Assembly: GCF_014216315.1 (NCBI RefSeq)
Contig: NZ_CP045702.1
Location: forward strand, 6,076,001 to 6,140,000
From: Streptomyces finlayi
Lineage (GTDB): Bacteria > Actinomycetota > Actinomycetes > Streptomycetales > Streptomycetaceae
DNA: 64,000 nucleotides
Direction: 5' to 3'
Positions 9,777-18,824 of this stretch are shown one piece after another (within the stretch, counting starts at the first letter, position 1; every line of letters begins with the position of its first letter). A program made the translations under genes and the position numbers. The notes below the pieces were generated by a model that made no database searches, had not been told where the DNA came from, and saw nothing but the letters and a program-made list of their open reading frames with translations.

Positions 9777-10843
9777 GGCAGATCCTCTTCGCGGGGGCCA
9801 TCGGGCTCTTCCTGACCCTGGTCGGCACTCCGCTGCTGATCAAGCTCCTGGCCCGCAAGGGCTACGGGCAGTTCATCCGGGACGATGGCCCGCGCAGCCA
9901 CGGCAGCAAGCAGGGAACGCCCACGATGGGTGGGATCGCCTTCATCCTGGCGACGATCATCGCGTACGTCCTGGCCAAGGTGATCACCGGCGAGGAGATG
10001 CGATTCTCCGGTGTGCTGGTGCTCTTCCTGATGGCGGGCATGGGCCTGGTCGGCTTCCTCGACGACTACATCAAGATCGTCAAGCAGCGTTCGCTGGGCC
10101 TGCGGGCCAAGGCGAAGCTGGCGGGCCAGCTGATCGTCGGCGTCGCCTTCGCGGTGCTGTCGCTCCAGTTCGCCGATGCCCGGGGCAACACCCCGGCCTC
10201 GACCCGGCTGTCGTTCGTCGAGGACTTCGGCTGGTCCATCGGCCCGGTGCTCTTCTGCGTCTGGGCGCTGTTCATGATCCTCGCCATGTCCAACGGCGTG
10301 AACCTGACGGACGGTCTGGACGGTCTGGCCACCGGCGCGTCGGTGATGGTCTTCGGCGCGTACACCTTCATCGGGCTGTGGCAGTTCCAGGAGTCCTGCG
10401 CCAACGCGGACACCCTGACCAACCCCAGCGCCTGTTTCGAAGTACGTGACCCACTCGACCTCGCGGTCGTCGCCTCCGCCCTGATGGGCGCCTGCTTCGG
10501 CTTCCTGTGGTGGAACACCTCGCCCGCCAAGATCTTCATGGGCGACACCGGTTCGCTCGCCCTCGGCGGAGCCCTAGCGGGTCTCGCGATCTGCTCCCGC
10601 ACGGAGTTCCTGCTCGCCCTCCTCGGCGGCCTCTTCGTGATGATCACCATGTCGGTGGTCATCCAGGTCGGCTCGTTCAAGATGACCGGCAAGCGCGTCT
10701 TCCGCATGGCACCGCTCCAGCACCACTTCGAACTCAAGGGGTGGTCCGAAGTCCTTGTGGTGGTCCGCTTCTGGATCATCCAGGGCATGTGCGTGATCGT
10801 CGGACTCGGCCTCTTCTACGCGGGATGGGCAGCCAAGAAGTGA
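9773..10843 (+). CDS. mraY: phospho-MurNAc-pentapeptide translocase MraY
   Basis: This integral membrane enzyme (356 residues, about ten helices) transfers phospho-MurNAc-pentapeptide to undecaprenyl phosphate to make lipid I. Diagnostic motifs are DDGPRSH near the N-terminus, FLDDYIK (Asp pair), NLTDGLDGL, and FMGDTGSLALGG, with the cytoplasmic loop MAPLQHHFELKGW near the end. It overlaps murF (ATGA) and murD (GTGA at 10840). Confidence 0.97.
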   Translation: MRQILFAGAIGLFLTLVGTPLLIKLLARKGYGQFIRDDGPRSHGSKQGTPTMGGIAFILATIIAYVLAKVITGEEMRFSGVLVLFLMAGMGLVGFLDDYIKIVKQRSLGLRAKAKLAGQLIVGVAFAVLSLQFADARGNTPASTRLSFVEDFGWSIGPVLFCVWALFMILAMSNGVNLTDGLDGLATGASVMVFGAYTFIGLWQFQESCANADTLTNPSACFEVRDPLDLAVVASALMGACFGFLWWNTSPAKIFMGDTGSLALGGALAGLAICSRTEFLLALLGGLFVMITMSVVIQVGSFKMTGKRVFRMAPLQHHFELKGWSEVLVVVRFWIIQGMCVIVGLGLFYAGWAAKK

Positions 10844-12268
10844 GCAACGTGGACTGGCAGGGCAAGCACGTCACGGTCGCCGGGCTCGGCGTCAGCGGAA
10901 TCCCCGCGGCGCGCGTCCTGCAGGGGACTGGGGGCGCTGGTCACCGTCGTCAACGACGGCGACGACGACCGCTCCCGTACCCAGGCCGCAGAGCTGGAGG
11001 CGCTCGGCATCACGGTGCGCCTCGGCGACGGGGCGACCCTGCCCGAGTCCACCGAGCTGATCGTCACGGCCCCGGGCTGGAAGCCGGACAAGCCGCTCTT
11101 CCTCGCAGCCGCCGAGGCCGGCGTCCCCGTGTGGGGCGACGTCGAACTGGCCTGGCGGCTGCGGGGACTGGACGGCAGGAAGCCGGCGCCCTGGCTCGCG
11201 GTCACCGGAACCAACGGCAAGACCACCACCGTCCGGATGCTCGCCTCGATCCTCGAAGCGGCCGGCCTGCGGACGGCCGCCGTCGGCAACATCGGTGTCT
11301 CCCTCCTGGACGCGGTCCTGGACGAGAAGCCCTACGACGTCCTGGCCGTCGAACTCTCCAGCTACCAGCTGCACTGGGCACCCTCGGTACGCGCCCACTC
11401 CGCGGCCGTCCTCAACCTGGCACCGGACCACCTCGACTGGCACGGCTCCATGGCGGCGTACACCGCAGACAAGGGCCGGGTCTACGAGGGCAACACCATC
11501 GCCTGCGTCTACAACGTGGCAGACCCGGCGACCGAGGACCTGGTGCGCGGGGCCGACGTGGAAGAGGGCTGCCGGGCCATCGGCTTCACCCTCGCCACCC
11601 CCGGCCCCTCGCAGGTCGGGGTGGTCGACGGCATCCTCGTCGACCGGGCCTTCGTGACCAACCGGCAGAAGCAGGCCCAGGAACTGGCCGAGGTCGGCGA
11701 CATCGACCCGCCGGCTCCGCACAACATCGCCAACGCCCTCGCGGCAGCCGCCCTCGCCCGCGCCTACGGCGTGGAGCCGATGGCGGTACGCGACGGACTG
11801 CGGGCCTTCCGCCCCGACCCCCACCGCATCGAGCACGTCGCGGACATCGCCTCGGTGACGTACATCGACGACTCCAAGGCCACCAACACCCACGCCGCCG
11901 AGGCATCCCTCGCGGCGTACGACCCGATCGTCTGGATCGCCGGCGGCCTCGCCAAGGGCGCCACCTTCGACGAGCTGGTGAGCGGGGCCGCAGAGCGGCT
12001 GCGCGGCGTCGTGCTGATGGGCGCCGACCGGGAACTGATCCGTGAAGCCCTGGCGCGACACGCCCCCCAGGTACCGGTCGTCGACGTGGCCCGGACCGAC
12101 ACTGGGGCGATGTCCGGGGCGGTCAGGGAAGCGGCAGGGCTCGCCCGGCCGGGCGACACCGTACTGCTGGCTCCGGCCTGTGCCTCGATGGACATGTTCG
12201 TCAACTACAACAAGCGGGGCGAGGCGTTCGCGGACGCGGTCCGCGCGCTCGCGGCCGAGAACGTCTGA
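10840..12268 (+). CDS. murD: UDP-MurNAc-L-alanine:D-glutamate ligase MurD, frameshifted as sequenced
   Basis: MurD adds D-Glu to UDP-MurNAc-L-Ala. The start GTG overlaps the mraY stop. The first 28 codons encode a MurD N-terminus (VTVAGLGVSGIPAARVL), but the frame breaks at a run of four G (10923-10926). Removing one G restores VLQGLGALVTVVNDGDDD and a continuous 475-residue protein. That protein carries TGTNGKTTT near residue 125, the central-domain segment LAPDHLDWH, and the C-terminal motifs DDSKATN and LLAPACAS. The gene is essential and normally single-copy, so a sequencing error or a very recent mutation is more likely than true loss. Confidence 0.93.
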
Positions 12269-12272
12269 CGGA

Positions 12273-12298
12273 CCGGGCCGGGCCGAGGCCCGGCCCGG
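12273..12298 (+). terminator. intercistronic hairpin between murD and ftsW
   Basis: A perfect 12-bp GC-only stem (12273-12284 with 12287-12298) lies just after the murD stop. There is no T-tract, so it may slow or process transcripts rather than terminate them fully. Confidence 0.45.
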
Positions 12299-12335
12299 GA
12301 CAGCCCCGGGCACGAGCAGTAGAGGGGACAGCGAC

Positions 12336-13787
12336 ATGCCGGCCGAAGAGAGCTCCGCGCGAAGCCGGGGCCGCTCACGCGCGTCCGTACCGCCCCGCCG
12401 GGCGCTCACCCCGGGCCTCCTGGCCCTCTCCGCCCCCGCAGGCCCTCCGCTCCCCGCGGGCCTCGCCCTGCGCGGGCGGCTGGCCACCGGCTCCCGACGG
12501 CCGGCGGTACCCAGGGGCGGCCGGGCCTCCGGCAGTTTCCGTCCGCCGCGCGCCGACGGTGTCCGGCGGCTCTACGAGCAGGCGCGCAGGGCCTGGGACC
12601 GCCCACTGACCGCCTACTACCTGATCCTGGGCTCCAGCCTCCTGATCACCGTGCTCGGCCTCGTGATGGTCTACTCCGCCTCGATGATCAAGGCGCTCGA
12701 CATCGACAGGCCCGCCACCTACTTCTTCCGCAAGCAGTTCCTCGCCGCCGCCATCGGGGCGGGACTGATGTTCATCGCCTCGAAGATGCCCGTGAAGCTC
12801 CACCGGGCACTCGCCTACCCCCTGCTCATGATCACCGTCTTCCTGATGGTGCTGGTCCAGGTGCCGGGCATAGGGATGGCGGTGGGCGGCAACCAGAACT
12901 GGCTCTACCTGGGCGGCCCCTTCCAGCTCCAGCCCAGTGAGTTCGGCAAGCTCGCGCTGATCCTCTGGGGCGCCGATCTGCTGGCCCGCAAACAGGACAA
13001 GCGGCTGCTGGCCCAGTGGAAGCACATGCTCGTGCCGCTCGTCCCGGTCGCGTTCACGCTGCTCGGGCTGATCATGCTCGGCGGAGACATGGGAACTGCG
13101 ATGATTCTCACCGCGATCCTGTTCGGACTGCTCTGGCTGGCCGGCGCACCCACCCGGCTGTTCGTCGGGGTGCTCGCCATCGCGGGCGCCCTCGTCCTGC
13201 TGCTCATCAAGACCAGCCCGAACCGCATGGCCCGACTGGACTGCATGGGTGCGAGCGAGCCCGGCCCCGGCGGCTCCTGCTGGCAGGCCGTACACGGAAT
13301 CTACGCTCTGGCGTCCGGCGGATGGTTCGGTTCCGGCCTGGGTGCGAGTGTGGAAAAATGGGGTCAACTGCCGGAACCTCACACCGACTTCATCTTCGCC
13401 ATCACCGGGGAGGAACTGGGACTGGCGGGGACTCTGTCGGTACTCGCCCTCTTCGCGGCTCTAGGCTATGCGGGTATCCGCGTGGCCGGACGCACGGAGG
13501 ACCCCTTCGTGAGGTACGCCGCGGGAGGCGTGACCACCTGGATCACGGCGCAGGCCGTGATCAACATCGGTGCGGTGCTCGGCCTGTTGCCGATCGCCGG
13601 TGTCCCGCTCCCGCTGTTCTCATACGGGGGGTCGGCCCTGCTGCCGACAATGTTCGCTGTCGGGCTCATGATCGCCTTCGCGCGGGAGGACCCCGCGGCG
13701 AAAGCTGCCCTGGCCATGCGGAGGCCCGGGGTGAGATGGAAGACGATGAGACGGCGCGTCAAGAAGCGTCCGTCCGGAGAGCGGTGA
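12336..13787 (+). CDS. ftsW: septal peptidoglycan polymerase FtsW (SEDS family)
   Basis: This SEDS glycosyltransferase (483 residues) polymerises lipid II at the septum with FtsI. A long basic N-terminus is followed by about ten transmembrane helices beginning near residue 92. Family signatures include MVYSASMI in the first helix, FGKLALI, GGDMGTAMI, the loop PEPHTDFIFAI with the conserved GEELGL, and GVPLPLFSYGGS. The ATG at 12336 has AGAGGGG upstream. The C-terminus is strongly basic. Confidence 0.95.
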   Translation: MPAEESSARSRGRSRASVPPRRALTPGLLALSAPAGPPLPAGLALRGRLATGSRRPAVPRGGRASGSFRPPRADGVRRLYEQARRAWDRPLTAYYLILGSSLLITVLGLVMVYSASMIKALDIDRPATYFFRKQFLAAAIGAGLMFIASKMPVKLHRALAYPLLMITVFLMVLVQVPGIGMAVGGNQNWLYLGGPFQLQPSEFGKLALILWGADLLARKQDKRLLAQWKHMLVPLVPVAFTLLGLIMLGGDMGTAMILTAILFGLLWLAGAPTRLFVGVLAIAGALVLLLIKTSPNRMARLDCMGASEPGPGGSCWQAVHGIYALASGGWFGSGLGASVEKWGQLPEPHTDFIFAITGEELGLAGTLSVLALFAALGYAGIRVAGRTEDPFVRYAAGGVTTWITAQAVINIGAVLGLLPIAGVPLPLFSYGGSALLPTMFAVGLMIAFAREDPAAKAALAMRRPGVRWKTMRRRVKKRPSGER

Positions 13788-13793
13788 ATTTCG

Positions 13794-14888
13794 GTGCATG
13801 TCGTACTCGCCGGTGGGGGGACCGCCGGCCACATCGAGCCCGCGCTTGCCCTCGCAGATGCCCTGCGCAGGCAGGACCCGACCGTGGGCATCACTGCCCT
13901 CGGCACGGAACGTGGACTCGAGACCAGGCTCGTACCCGAGCGGGGGTACGAACTGGCACTGATCCCGGCTGTGCCGCTGCCCCGTAAGCCCACTCCCGAG
14001 CTGATCACCGTCCCGGGACGGCTGCGCGGCACGATCAAGGCCGCCGAGCAGATCCTGGAGCGCACCAAAGCGGACTGTGTCGTCGGCTTCGGCGGCTACG
14101 TGGCCCTGCCCGGCTACCTCGCCGCCAAGCGCGCCGGGGTCCCGATCATCGTCCACGAGGCCAACGCCCGCCCCGGTCTGGCCAACAAGATCGGTTCGCG
14201 GTACGCGTACGGGGTCGCCGTCTCCACGCCGGACAGCAAGCTCCGCGGTGCCCGCTACATCGGCATCCCGCTGCGCCGCACCATCGCCACCCTCGACCGG
14301 GCCCGGGTCCGCCCGGAGGCGCGTGCCGCCTTCGGGCTCGACCCGAACCTGCCGACCCTCCTGGTCTCCGGCGGTTCGCAGGGCGCCCGCCACCTCAACG
14401 AGGTCGTCCAGCGGGTCGCGCCTCTGCTCCAGCGCTCCGGAATCCAGATCCTTCATGTGGTCGGCCCGAAGAACGAATTGCCGCGCATCGACAACATGCC
14501 CGGAATGCCGCCCTACATCCCGGTACCGTACGTGGACCGGATGGATCTCGCGTACGCCGCGGCCGACATGATGCTCTGCCGCGCGGGCGCGATGACCGTC
14601 GCCGAACTCTCCGCCGTCGGGCTCCCCGCCGCCTACGTCCCGTTGCCCATCGGCAACGGCGAACAGCGGCTCAACGCCCAGCCTGTGGTCAACGCCGGCG
14701 GCGGTCTCCTGGTGGACGACGCGGCGCTCACCCCCGAGTGGGTGCAGGGCAACGTCCTCCCGGTGCTGTCGGATCCGCACCGGCTGTACGAGATGTCCCG
14801 CTCCGCCGCGGAGTTCGGACGGCGGGACGCCGACGACCTGCTCGTCGGCATGGTGTACGAGGCGATTGCCGCACGCCGTCAGGCGTGA
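13794..14888 (+). CDS. murG: UDP-GlcNAc:lipid I transferase MurG
   Basis: MurG is a GT-B glycosyltransferase (364 residues) at the inner membrane face that makes lipid II. The Gly-rich loop GGGTAGHIEPALA, the segment FGGYVALPGYLAA, SGGSQGARHLNE, and the UDP-GlcNAc motif region CRAGAMTVAELSAVG are visible. The GTG start at 13794 comes six bases after the ftsW stop. As in other streptomycetes, murC is not present downstream; the next gene is ftsQ. Confidence 0.97.
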   Translation: MHVVLAGGGTAGHIEPALALADALRRQDPTVGITALGTERGLETRLVPERGYELALIPAVPLPRKPTPELITVPGRLRGTIKAAEQILERTKADCVVGFGGYVALPGYLAAKRAGVPIIVHEANARPGLANKIGSRYAYGVAVSTPDSKLRGARYIGIPLRRTIATLDRARVRPEARAAFGLDPNLPTLLVSGGSQGARHLNEVVQRVAPLLQRSGIQILHVVGPKNELPRIDNMPGMPPYIPVPYVDRMDLAYAAADMMLCRAGAMTVAELSAVGLPAAYVPLPIGNGEQRLNAQPVVNAGGGLLVDDAALTPEWVQGNVLPVLSDPHRLYEMSRSAAEFGRRDADDLLVGMVYEAIAARRQA

Positions 14889-14897
14889 GGCGGTGCA

Positions 14898-14923
14898 GGA
14901 CCCGGGGCGTGCGCCCCGGGTCC
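14898..14923 (+). terminator. intercistronic hairpin between murG and ftsQ
   Basis: A perfect 11-bp GC-rich stem with a four-base loop (14898-14908, loop GTGC, 14913-14923) lies ten bases after the murG stop. It is followed directly by the AAGGAG of ftsQ and has no T-tract. Confidence 0.5.
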
Positions 14924-14938
14924 GGCTAAGGAGCGAGC

Positions 14939-15733
14939 GTGGCCGGACCGACGACCGCCCAGCGCGGTGCAGGGCAGCAGGCGGACGCCTCCGCCCGGCC
15001 GCCGCACATCGGCCCATGGGGACGCCGGATCGGCCGCCGTACGCTCCTGATCCTCATCGCGGTGGGCGTGGCCCTGCTCGCCGCGGGCGGAATCTGGGTG
15101 CTCTACGGCTCTTCCTGGCTCCGGGCGGAGCAGGTACGGATCACCGGTGTCGAGGTACTGACCGAGACCGAGGTGGACGAGGCCGCGGCGGTGCCGATCG
15201 GGGCGCCGATGATGTCCATCGACACGGACGCGATCGCGGACAGGTTGCGCCAGAAGTTGCCTCGTATCGATTCCGTGGATGTCGTACGGTCATGGCCGCA
15301 CGGCATCGGACTTAGAGTGACCGAACGGAAGCCGGTTCTGCTGGTGGAAAAGGGTGCAAAGTTCATCGAAGTGGATGTGGACGGTGTTCGCTTCGCAACC
15401 GTGGACAAAGCGCCTGCAGGCGTACCTCTGCTGGAATTGACACCTGATCAGTCCGCGAGTCTGCGCCGTTTCGGCAGCGACCGGCTGGTGCGGGAAGCGG
15501 TCCGGGTCGCGGGTGAACTCCCGGGAAGTGTTGCCGAGGACGCCAGGGTGGTTCGGGTGACCTCGTTCGACTCGGTCCTTCTGGAGCTCACCCGGGGTCG
15601 CACGGTGAACTGGGGCAGCAGCGAACGAGGGCCGGTGAAGGCGAAGGTCCTCACCGCTCTCATGAAAGCCGTTCCCAAAGCGGGGCACTTCGACGTGAGT
15701 GCGCCCATCGCCCCTGCCGTATCGGATAGTTGA
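14939..15733 (+). CDS. ftsQ: cell division protein FtsQ
   Basis: This bitopic divisome protein (264 residues) has a basic cytoplasmic N-terminus, one transmembrane helix (about residues 37-58), a POTRA domain starting at RAEQVRITGVEVLTETEV, and the beta domain with KLPRIDSVDVVRSWPHGIGLRVTER. It recruits and regulates FtsL, DivIC and FtsWI in the family model. The GTG at 14939 is preceded by AAGGAG. Base composition drops slightly in the second half, as is common near ftsZ. Confidence 0.94.
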   Translation: MAGPTTAQRGAGQQADASARPPHIGPWGRRIGRRTLLILIAVGVALLAAGGIWVLYGSSWLRAEQVRITGVEVLTETEVDEAAAVPIGAPMMSIDTDAIADRLRQKLPRIDSVDVVRSWPHGIGLRVTERKPVLLVEKGAKFIEVDVDGVRFATVDKAPAGVPLLELTPDQSASLRRFGSDRLVREAVRVAGELPGSVAEDARVVRVTSFDSVLLELTRGRTVNWGSSERGPVKAKVLTALMKAVPKAGHFDVSAPIAPAVSDS

Positions 15734-16009
15734 CGCACGTTTGGCCTGGCCAGCACCCTGGTTGGTCAGCGCTACGGGTGATCACATAGGGTGAAAAGAA
15801 AAACGGGAGGTTCGGCGTGTTCGTTGAACGTGCGCCACTTGTCGACTTAGTGTCCTGTTCGGAAGAGTCCAAGAAGCAGACACACTGGTAACCCTGAACT
15901 TCAACGTTAGGGTTCGGGTCGGCGTTCGGACCGTCCCAATCGGCATCCGTCGTCGCGGCGGAATCACCGCAACGCGACGACACGTAACTCGAGGCGAGAG
16001 GCCTTCGAC
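15734..16009 (+). promoter_or_regulatory. ftsZ upstream regulatory region
   Basis: This gene-free gap is AT-richer than its surroundings. Besides the promoter at 15824-15853 it holds a weaker candidate (TTGGTC 15762-15767, 19-base spacer, TAGGGT 15787-15792) and an inverted repeat AACCCT/AGGGTT near 15890-15914. GACAC-type WhiA motifs occur at 15879-15883 and, inverted, at 15850-15854. Streptomyces ftsZ is known to have several promoters, one of them developmental and controlled by WhiA/WhiB. Confidence 0.6.
15824..15853 (+). promoter_or_regulatory. strong candidate ftsZ promoter
   Basis: TTGAAC (15824-15829), an 18-base spacer and TAGTGT (15848-15853) form a near-consensus promoter about 157 bases before the ftsZ start. 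The inverted GACAC motif (GTGTC, 15850-15854) overlaps the -10. Confidence 0.65.
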
Positions 16010-17224
16010 GTGGCAGCACCGCAGAACTACCTCGCAGTCATCAAGGTCATCGGTGTCGGCGGCGGTGGTGTCAATGCCATCAACCGAATGATCGAGGTCG
16101 GTCTCAAGGGCGTCGAGTTCATCGCGATCAACACGGATGCGCAAGCCCTGTTGATGAGCGACGCCGACGTCAAACTCGACGTCGGCCGTGAACTCACCCG
16201 TGGCCTCGGCGCCGGGGCGAACCCGGCAGTCGGTCGCAAGGCGGCAGAGGACCACCGTGAAGAGATCGAGGAGGTCCTCAAGGGGGCCGACATGGTCTTC
16301 GTCACCGCAGGAGAAGGCGGCGGCACCGGCACCGGCGGCGCACCCGTCGTCGCCAACATCGCGCGCTCGCTCGGCGCCCTGACGATCGGCGTGGTCACCC
16401 GCCCGTTCACGTTCGAGGGCCGGCGACGCGCGAACCAGGCGGAGGACGGCATCGCCGAACTCCGCGAAGAAGTCGACACCCTCATCGTCATCCCCAACGA
16501 CCGACTGCTGTCCATCTCGGACCGCCAGGTCAGCGTGCTCGACGCGTTCAAGTCGGCCGACCAGGTGCTGCTCTCGGGTGTCCAGGGCATCACCGACCTC
16601 ATCACCACCCCGGGTCTGATCAACCTCGACTTCGCCGACGTCAAGTCGGTCATGTCCGAGGCCGGATCGGCGCTCATGGGTATCGGATCGGCCCGCGGCG
16701 ACGACCGCGCGGTGGCCGCCGCGGAGATGGCGATCTCCTCGCCGCTCCTGGAGGCGTCCATCGACGGTGCCCGCGGTGTGCTGCTCTCCATCTCCGGCGG
16801 CAGCGACCTCGGTCTCTTCGAGATCAACGAGGCGGCGCAGTTGGTGAGCGAGGCGGCCCATCCGGAGGCGAACATCATCTTCGGCGCGGTCATCGACGAC
16901 GCACTGGGCGACGAAGTCAGGGTCACCGTGATCGCCGCGGGGTTCGACGGCGGACAGCCGCCGGCCCGTCGCGAGAACGTCCTGAGCGCGGGGTCCGCCA
17001 AGCGCGAGGAGCCGGCCGCACCGGTCCGGTCCGCCGAGCCCGCCCGTCAGTCGGGCGGACTGGGCTCCGTGCCCTCGCGCGAGGAGGCTCCGGTCCAGGC
17101 CGAGTCCGTACCGGTGGCGAACGAGAACCCGCTTCCGCCGGTCTCGCCGCCGCACGTCCCGCCGGCCCGTCCCTACCAGGACACCCAGGCCGAAGAGCTG
17201 GATGTTCCGGACTTCTTGAAGTGA
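16010..17224 (+). CDS. ftsZ: cell division GTPase FtsZ
   Basis: This tubulin homologue (404 residues) forms the Z-ring and, in sporulating hyphae, Z-ladders. The N-terminal VIGVGGGGVNAINRM, the tubulin signature GGGTGTGGAPV (about residues 103-113), the T7-loop region NLDFADVKSVM and the C-terminal peptide DVPDFLK that binds SepF-type partners are all visible. A flexible Pro/Glu-rich linker joins core and tail. The GTG at 16010 follows a GAGAGG site. Its stop overlaps the next start (GTGA). Confidence 0.98.
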   Translation: MAAPQNYLAVIKVIGVGGGGVNAINRMIEVGLKGVEFIAINTDAQALLMSDADVKLDVGRELTRGLGAGANPAVGRKAAEDHREEIEEVLKGADMVFVTAGEGGGTGTGGAPVVANIARSLGALTIGVVTRPFTFEGRRRANQAEDGIAELREEVDTLIVIPNDRLLSISDRQVSVLDAFKSADQVLLSGVQGITDLITTPGLINLDFADVKSVMSEAGSALMGIGSARGDDRAVAAAEMAISSPLLEASIDGARGVLLSISGGSDLGLFEINEAAQLVSEAAHPEANIIFGAVIDDALGDEVRVTVIAAGFDGGQPPARRENVLSAGSAKREEPAAPVRSAEPARQSGGLGSVPSREEAPVQAESVPVANENPLPPVSPPHVPPARPYQDTQAEELDVPDFLK

Positions 17225-17973
17225 TAGGTCCGCACGACGCGGTGCCCGCAGCGCGCTCTGCGGAAAGCGGCGCCCACTTCGCCTTCACCGACAGGTGGGG
17301 CGGGGTGAGCGCCGCTCCGTACGAGGAGCTCAATCTCGGCGGCGCTGTCGGGGACGACCCGGCCGCCGTGCGCGCCAACCGCGGGCACGCCGCCCGTTCA
17401 CTCGGTCTCGACCCGGCGCGGGTCGTCTGGATGAACCAGGTGCACGGGCGGGACGTGGCCGTGGTCGACGGACCCTGGGGCGACACCCCGGAGATCCCGG
17501 CCGTGGACGCGGTGGTGACCGCGAGGCGCGGACTCGCCCTCGCCGTCCTCACGGCCGACTGCACGCCGGTTCTGCTCGCCGACCCGGTCGCGGGAGTCGT
17601 GGCCGCGGCGCACGCGGGCCGCCCGGGACTGGTCGCCGGAGTCGTTCCGGCCGCGGTCGAGGCCATGATCGCTCTCGGCGCCGAAGTCTCCCGGATCAGC
17701 GCCCACACCGGACCGGCCGTCTGCGGACGGTGTTACGAGGTCCCGGCGCCGATGCGGGCCGAGGTCGCCGAAGCGGTCCCGGCCTCGTGGTCAGAGACCA
17801 GCTGGGGAACGCCGGCGGTGGATGTCACCGCCGGAGTCCACGCCCAGCTCGACGGACTCGGTGTGAGTGACCGGCACCGTTCCCCGTTCTGCACACTGGA
17901 ATCGGGCGACCACTTCTCGTACCGCCGCGACCGCACCACCGGGCGGCTCGCCGGATATGTCTGGTTGGACTGA
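17221..17973 (+). CDS. pgeF: peptidoglycan editing factor PgeF / YlmD (laccase-domain family)
   Basis: This 250-residue DUF152 (Cu-oxidase_4) family protein carries the family segments VWMNQVHGRDV, TADCTPVLL, AAHAGRPGLVAGVV and CGRCYEVP, which hold the conserved His and Cys metal ligands. Relatives have been reported as purine nucleoside phosphorylases/adenosine deaminases or as hydrolases that remove mis-incorporated L-Ser from muropeptides. It overlaps the ftsZ stop (GTGA), and its position is conserved in actinobacterial dcw clusters. Confidence 0.9.
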   Translation: MIGPHDAVPAARSAESGAHFAFTDRWGGVSAAPYEELNLGGAVGDDPAAVRANRGHAARSLGLDPARVVWMNQVHGRDVAVVDGPWGDTPEIPAVDAVVTARRGLALAVLTADCTPVLLADPVAGVVAAAHAGRPGLVAGVVPAAVEAMIALGAEVSRISAHTGPAVCGRCYEVPAPMRAEVAEAVPASWSETSWGTPAVDVTAGVHAQLDGLGVSDRHRSPFCTLESGDHFSYRRDRTTGRLAGYVWLD

Positions 17974-17979
17974 TAGGGC

Positions 17980-18699
17980 ATGACGGACCGTAGGACTGAA
18001 CTCGCGGCAAACCTGGCACAGGTGGAGGAACGCATTGCTTCCGCCTGCGCCGCGGCCGGTCGCAAGCGGGAGGAGGTGACCCTCATCGTGGTCACCAAGA
18101 CCTATCCCGCAGACGATGTGCGGATTCTGCACGGACTCGGTGTACGGCATGTCGCCGAGAATCGTGACCAGGACGCGGCCCCCAAAGCCGCCGCTTGTGC
18201 GGATCTGTCGCTCACATGGCATTTTGTCGGGCAATTGCAGACGAACAAGGTTCGTTCTGTGGTGAGTTATGCCGATGTCGTGCAGTCGGTGGACCGGATC
18301 AAGCTGGTGTCGTCGCTCTCGTCGGCGGCCGTGCGCGTCGGGCGGGAACTCGGCTGTCTCCTCCAGGTCGCTCTCGACGCCGGGAGCGGTGAACGCGGTG
18401 ACCGCGGCGGTGTCTCACCGGACGGGATCGACGAGTTGGCCGCGGCGGTGGCCGCGGCTCCGGGGCTCAGGCTCGACGGGTTGATGACCGTCGCTCCGCT
18501 GGCCGGTCCGTACGCGGACCGGCAACGGGCGGCGTTCGATCGGCTGATGGAAATCTCATCCCGCCTGCGCGCGGACCATCCGACTGCGAACATGGTCTCC
18601 GCGGGGATGAGTTCGGACCTCGAGGACGCGGTAGCGGCCGGAGCGACACATGTACGCGTCGGTACGGCGGTACTCGGAGTCCGACCCGGCCTCGGGTAA
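17980..18699 (+). CDS. YggS/PLPBP family pyridoxal-phosphate homeostasis protein (YlmE)
   Basis: This 239-residue single-domain PLP-binding TIM barrel resembles the alanine racemase N-terminal domain. The PLP lysine is in VVTKTYPA (near residue 46), followed by AENRDQDAAPKA, WHFVGQLQTNK, and the phosphate-binding region SAGMSSDLEDAVAAGATHVRVGTA. Family members balance free PLP rather than catalyse a reaction. The ATG at 17980 lies six bases after pgeF, and the gene precedes sepF. Confidence 0.93.
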   Translation: MTDRRTELAANLAQVEERIASACAAAGRKREEVTLIVVTKTYPADDVRILHGLGVRHVAENRDQDAAPKAAACADLSLTWHFVGQLQTNKVRSVVSYADVVQSVDRIKLVSSLSSAAVRVGRELGCLLQVALDAGSGERGDRGGVSPDGIDELAAAVAAAPGLRLDGLMTVAPLAGPYADRQRAAFDRLMEISSRLRADHPTANMVSAGMSSDLEDAVAAGATHVRVGTAVLGVRPGLG

Positions 18700-18824
18700 C
18701 GTCGCGAAGCAAGTCGGACCACAGTAGAAAATATGGTCATTTCCGCCCAAAGCGGTCAGGCCACAGTGGATCTCGGGCACTTGGTGACGAATGCCGATCC
18801 ACCACAGAGCGGAGGACTCAGAGC

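Noticed and set aside
10900..10940. Programmed ribosomal frameshift in murD
   Set aside because: No slippery heptamer, downstream pseudoknot or stimulatory Shine-Dalgarno is evident, and the family has no such mechanism.
14889..14938. murC or murB between murG and ftsQ, as in other bacteria
   Set aside because: The gap is 50 bases and holds only a hairpin and a ribosome-binding site.
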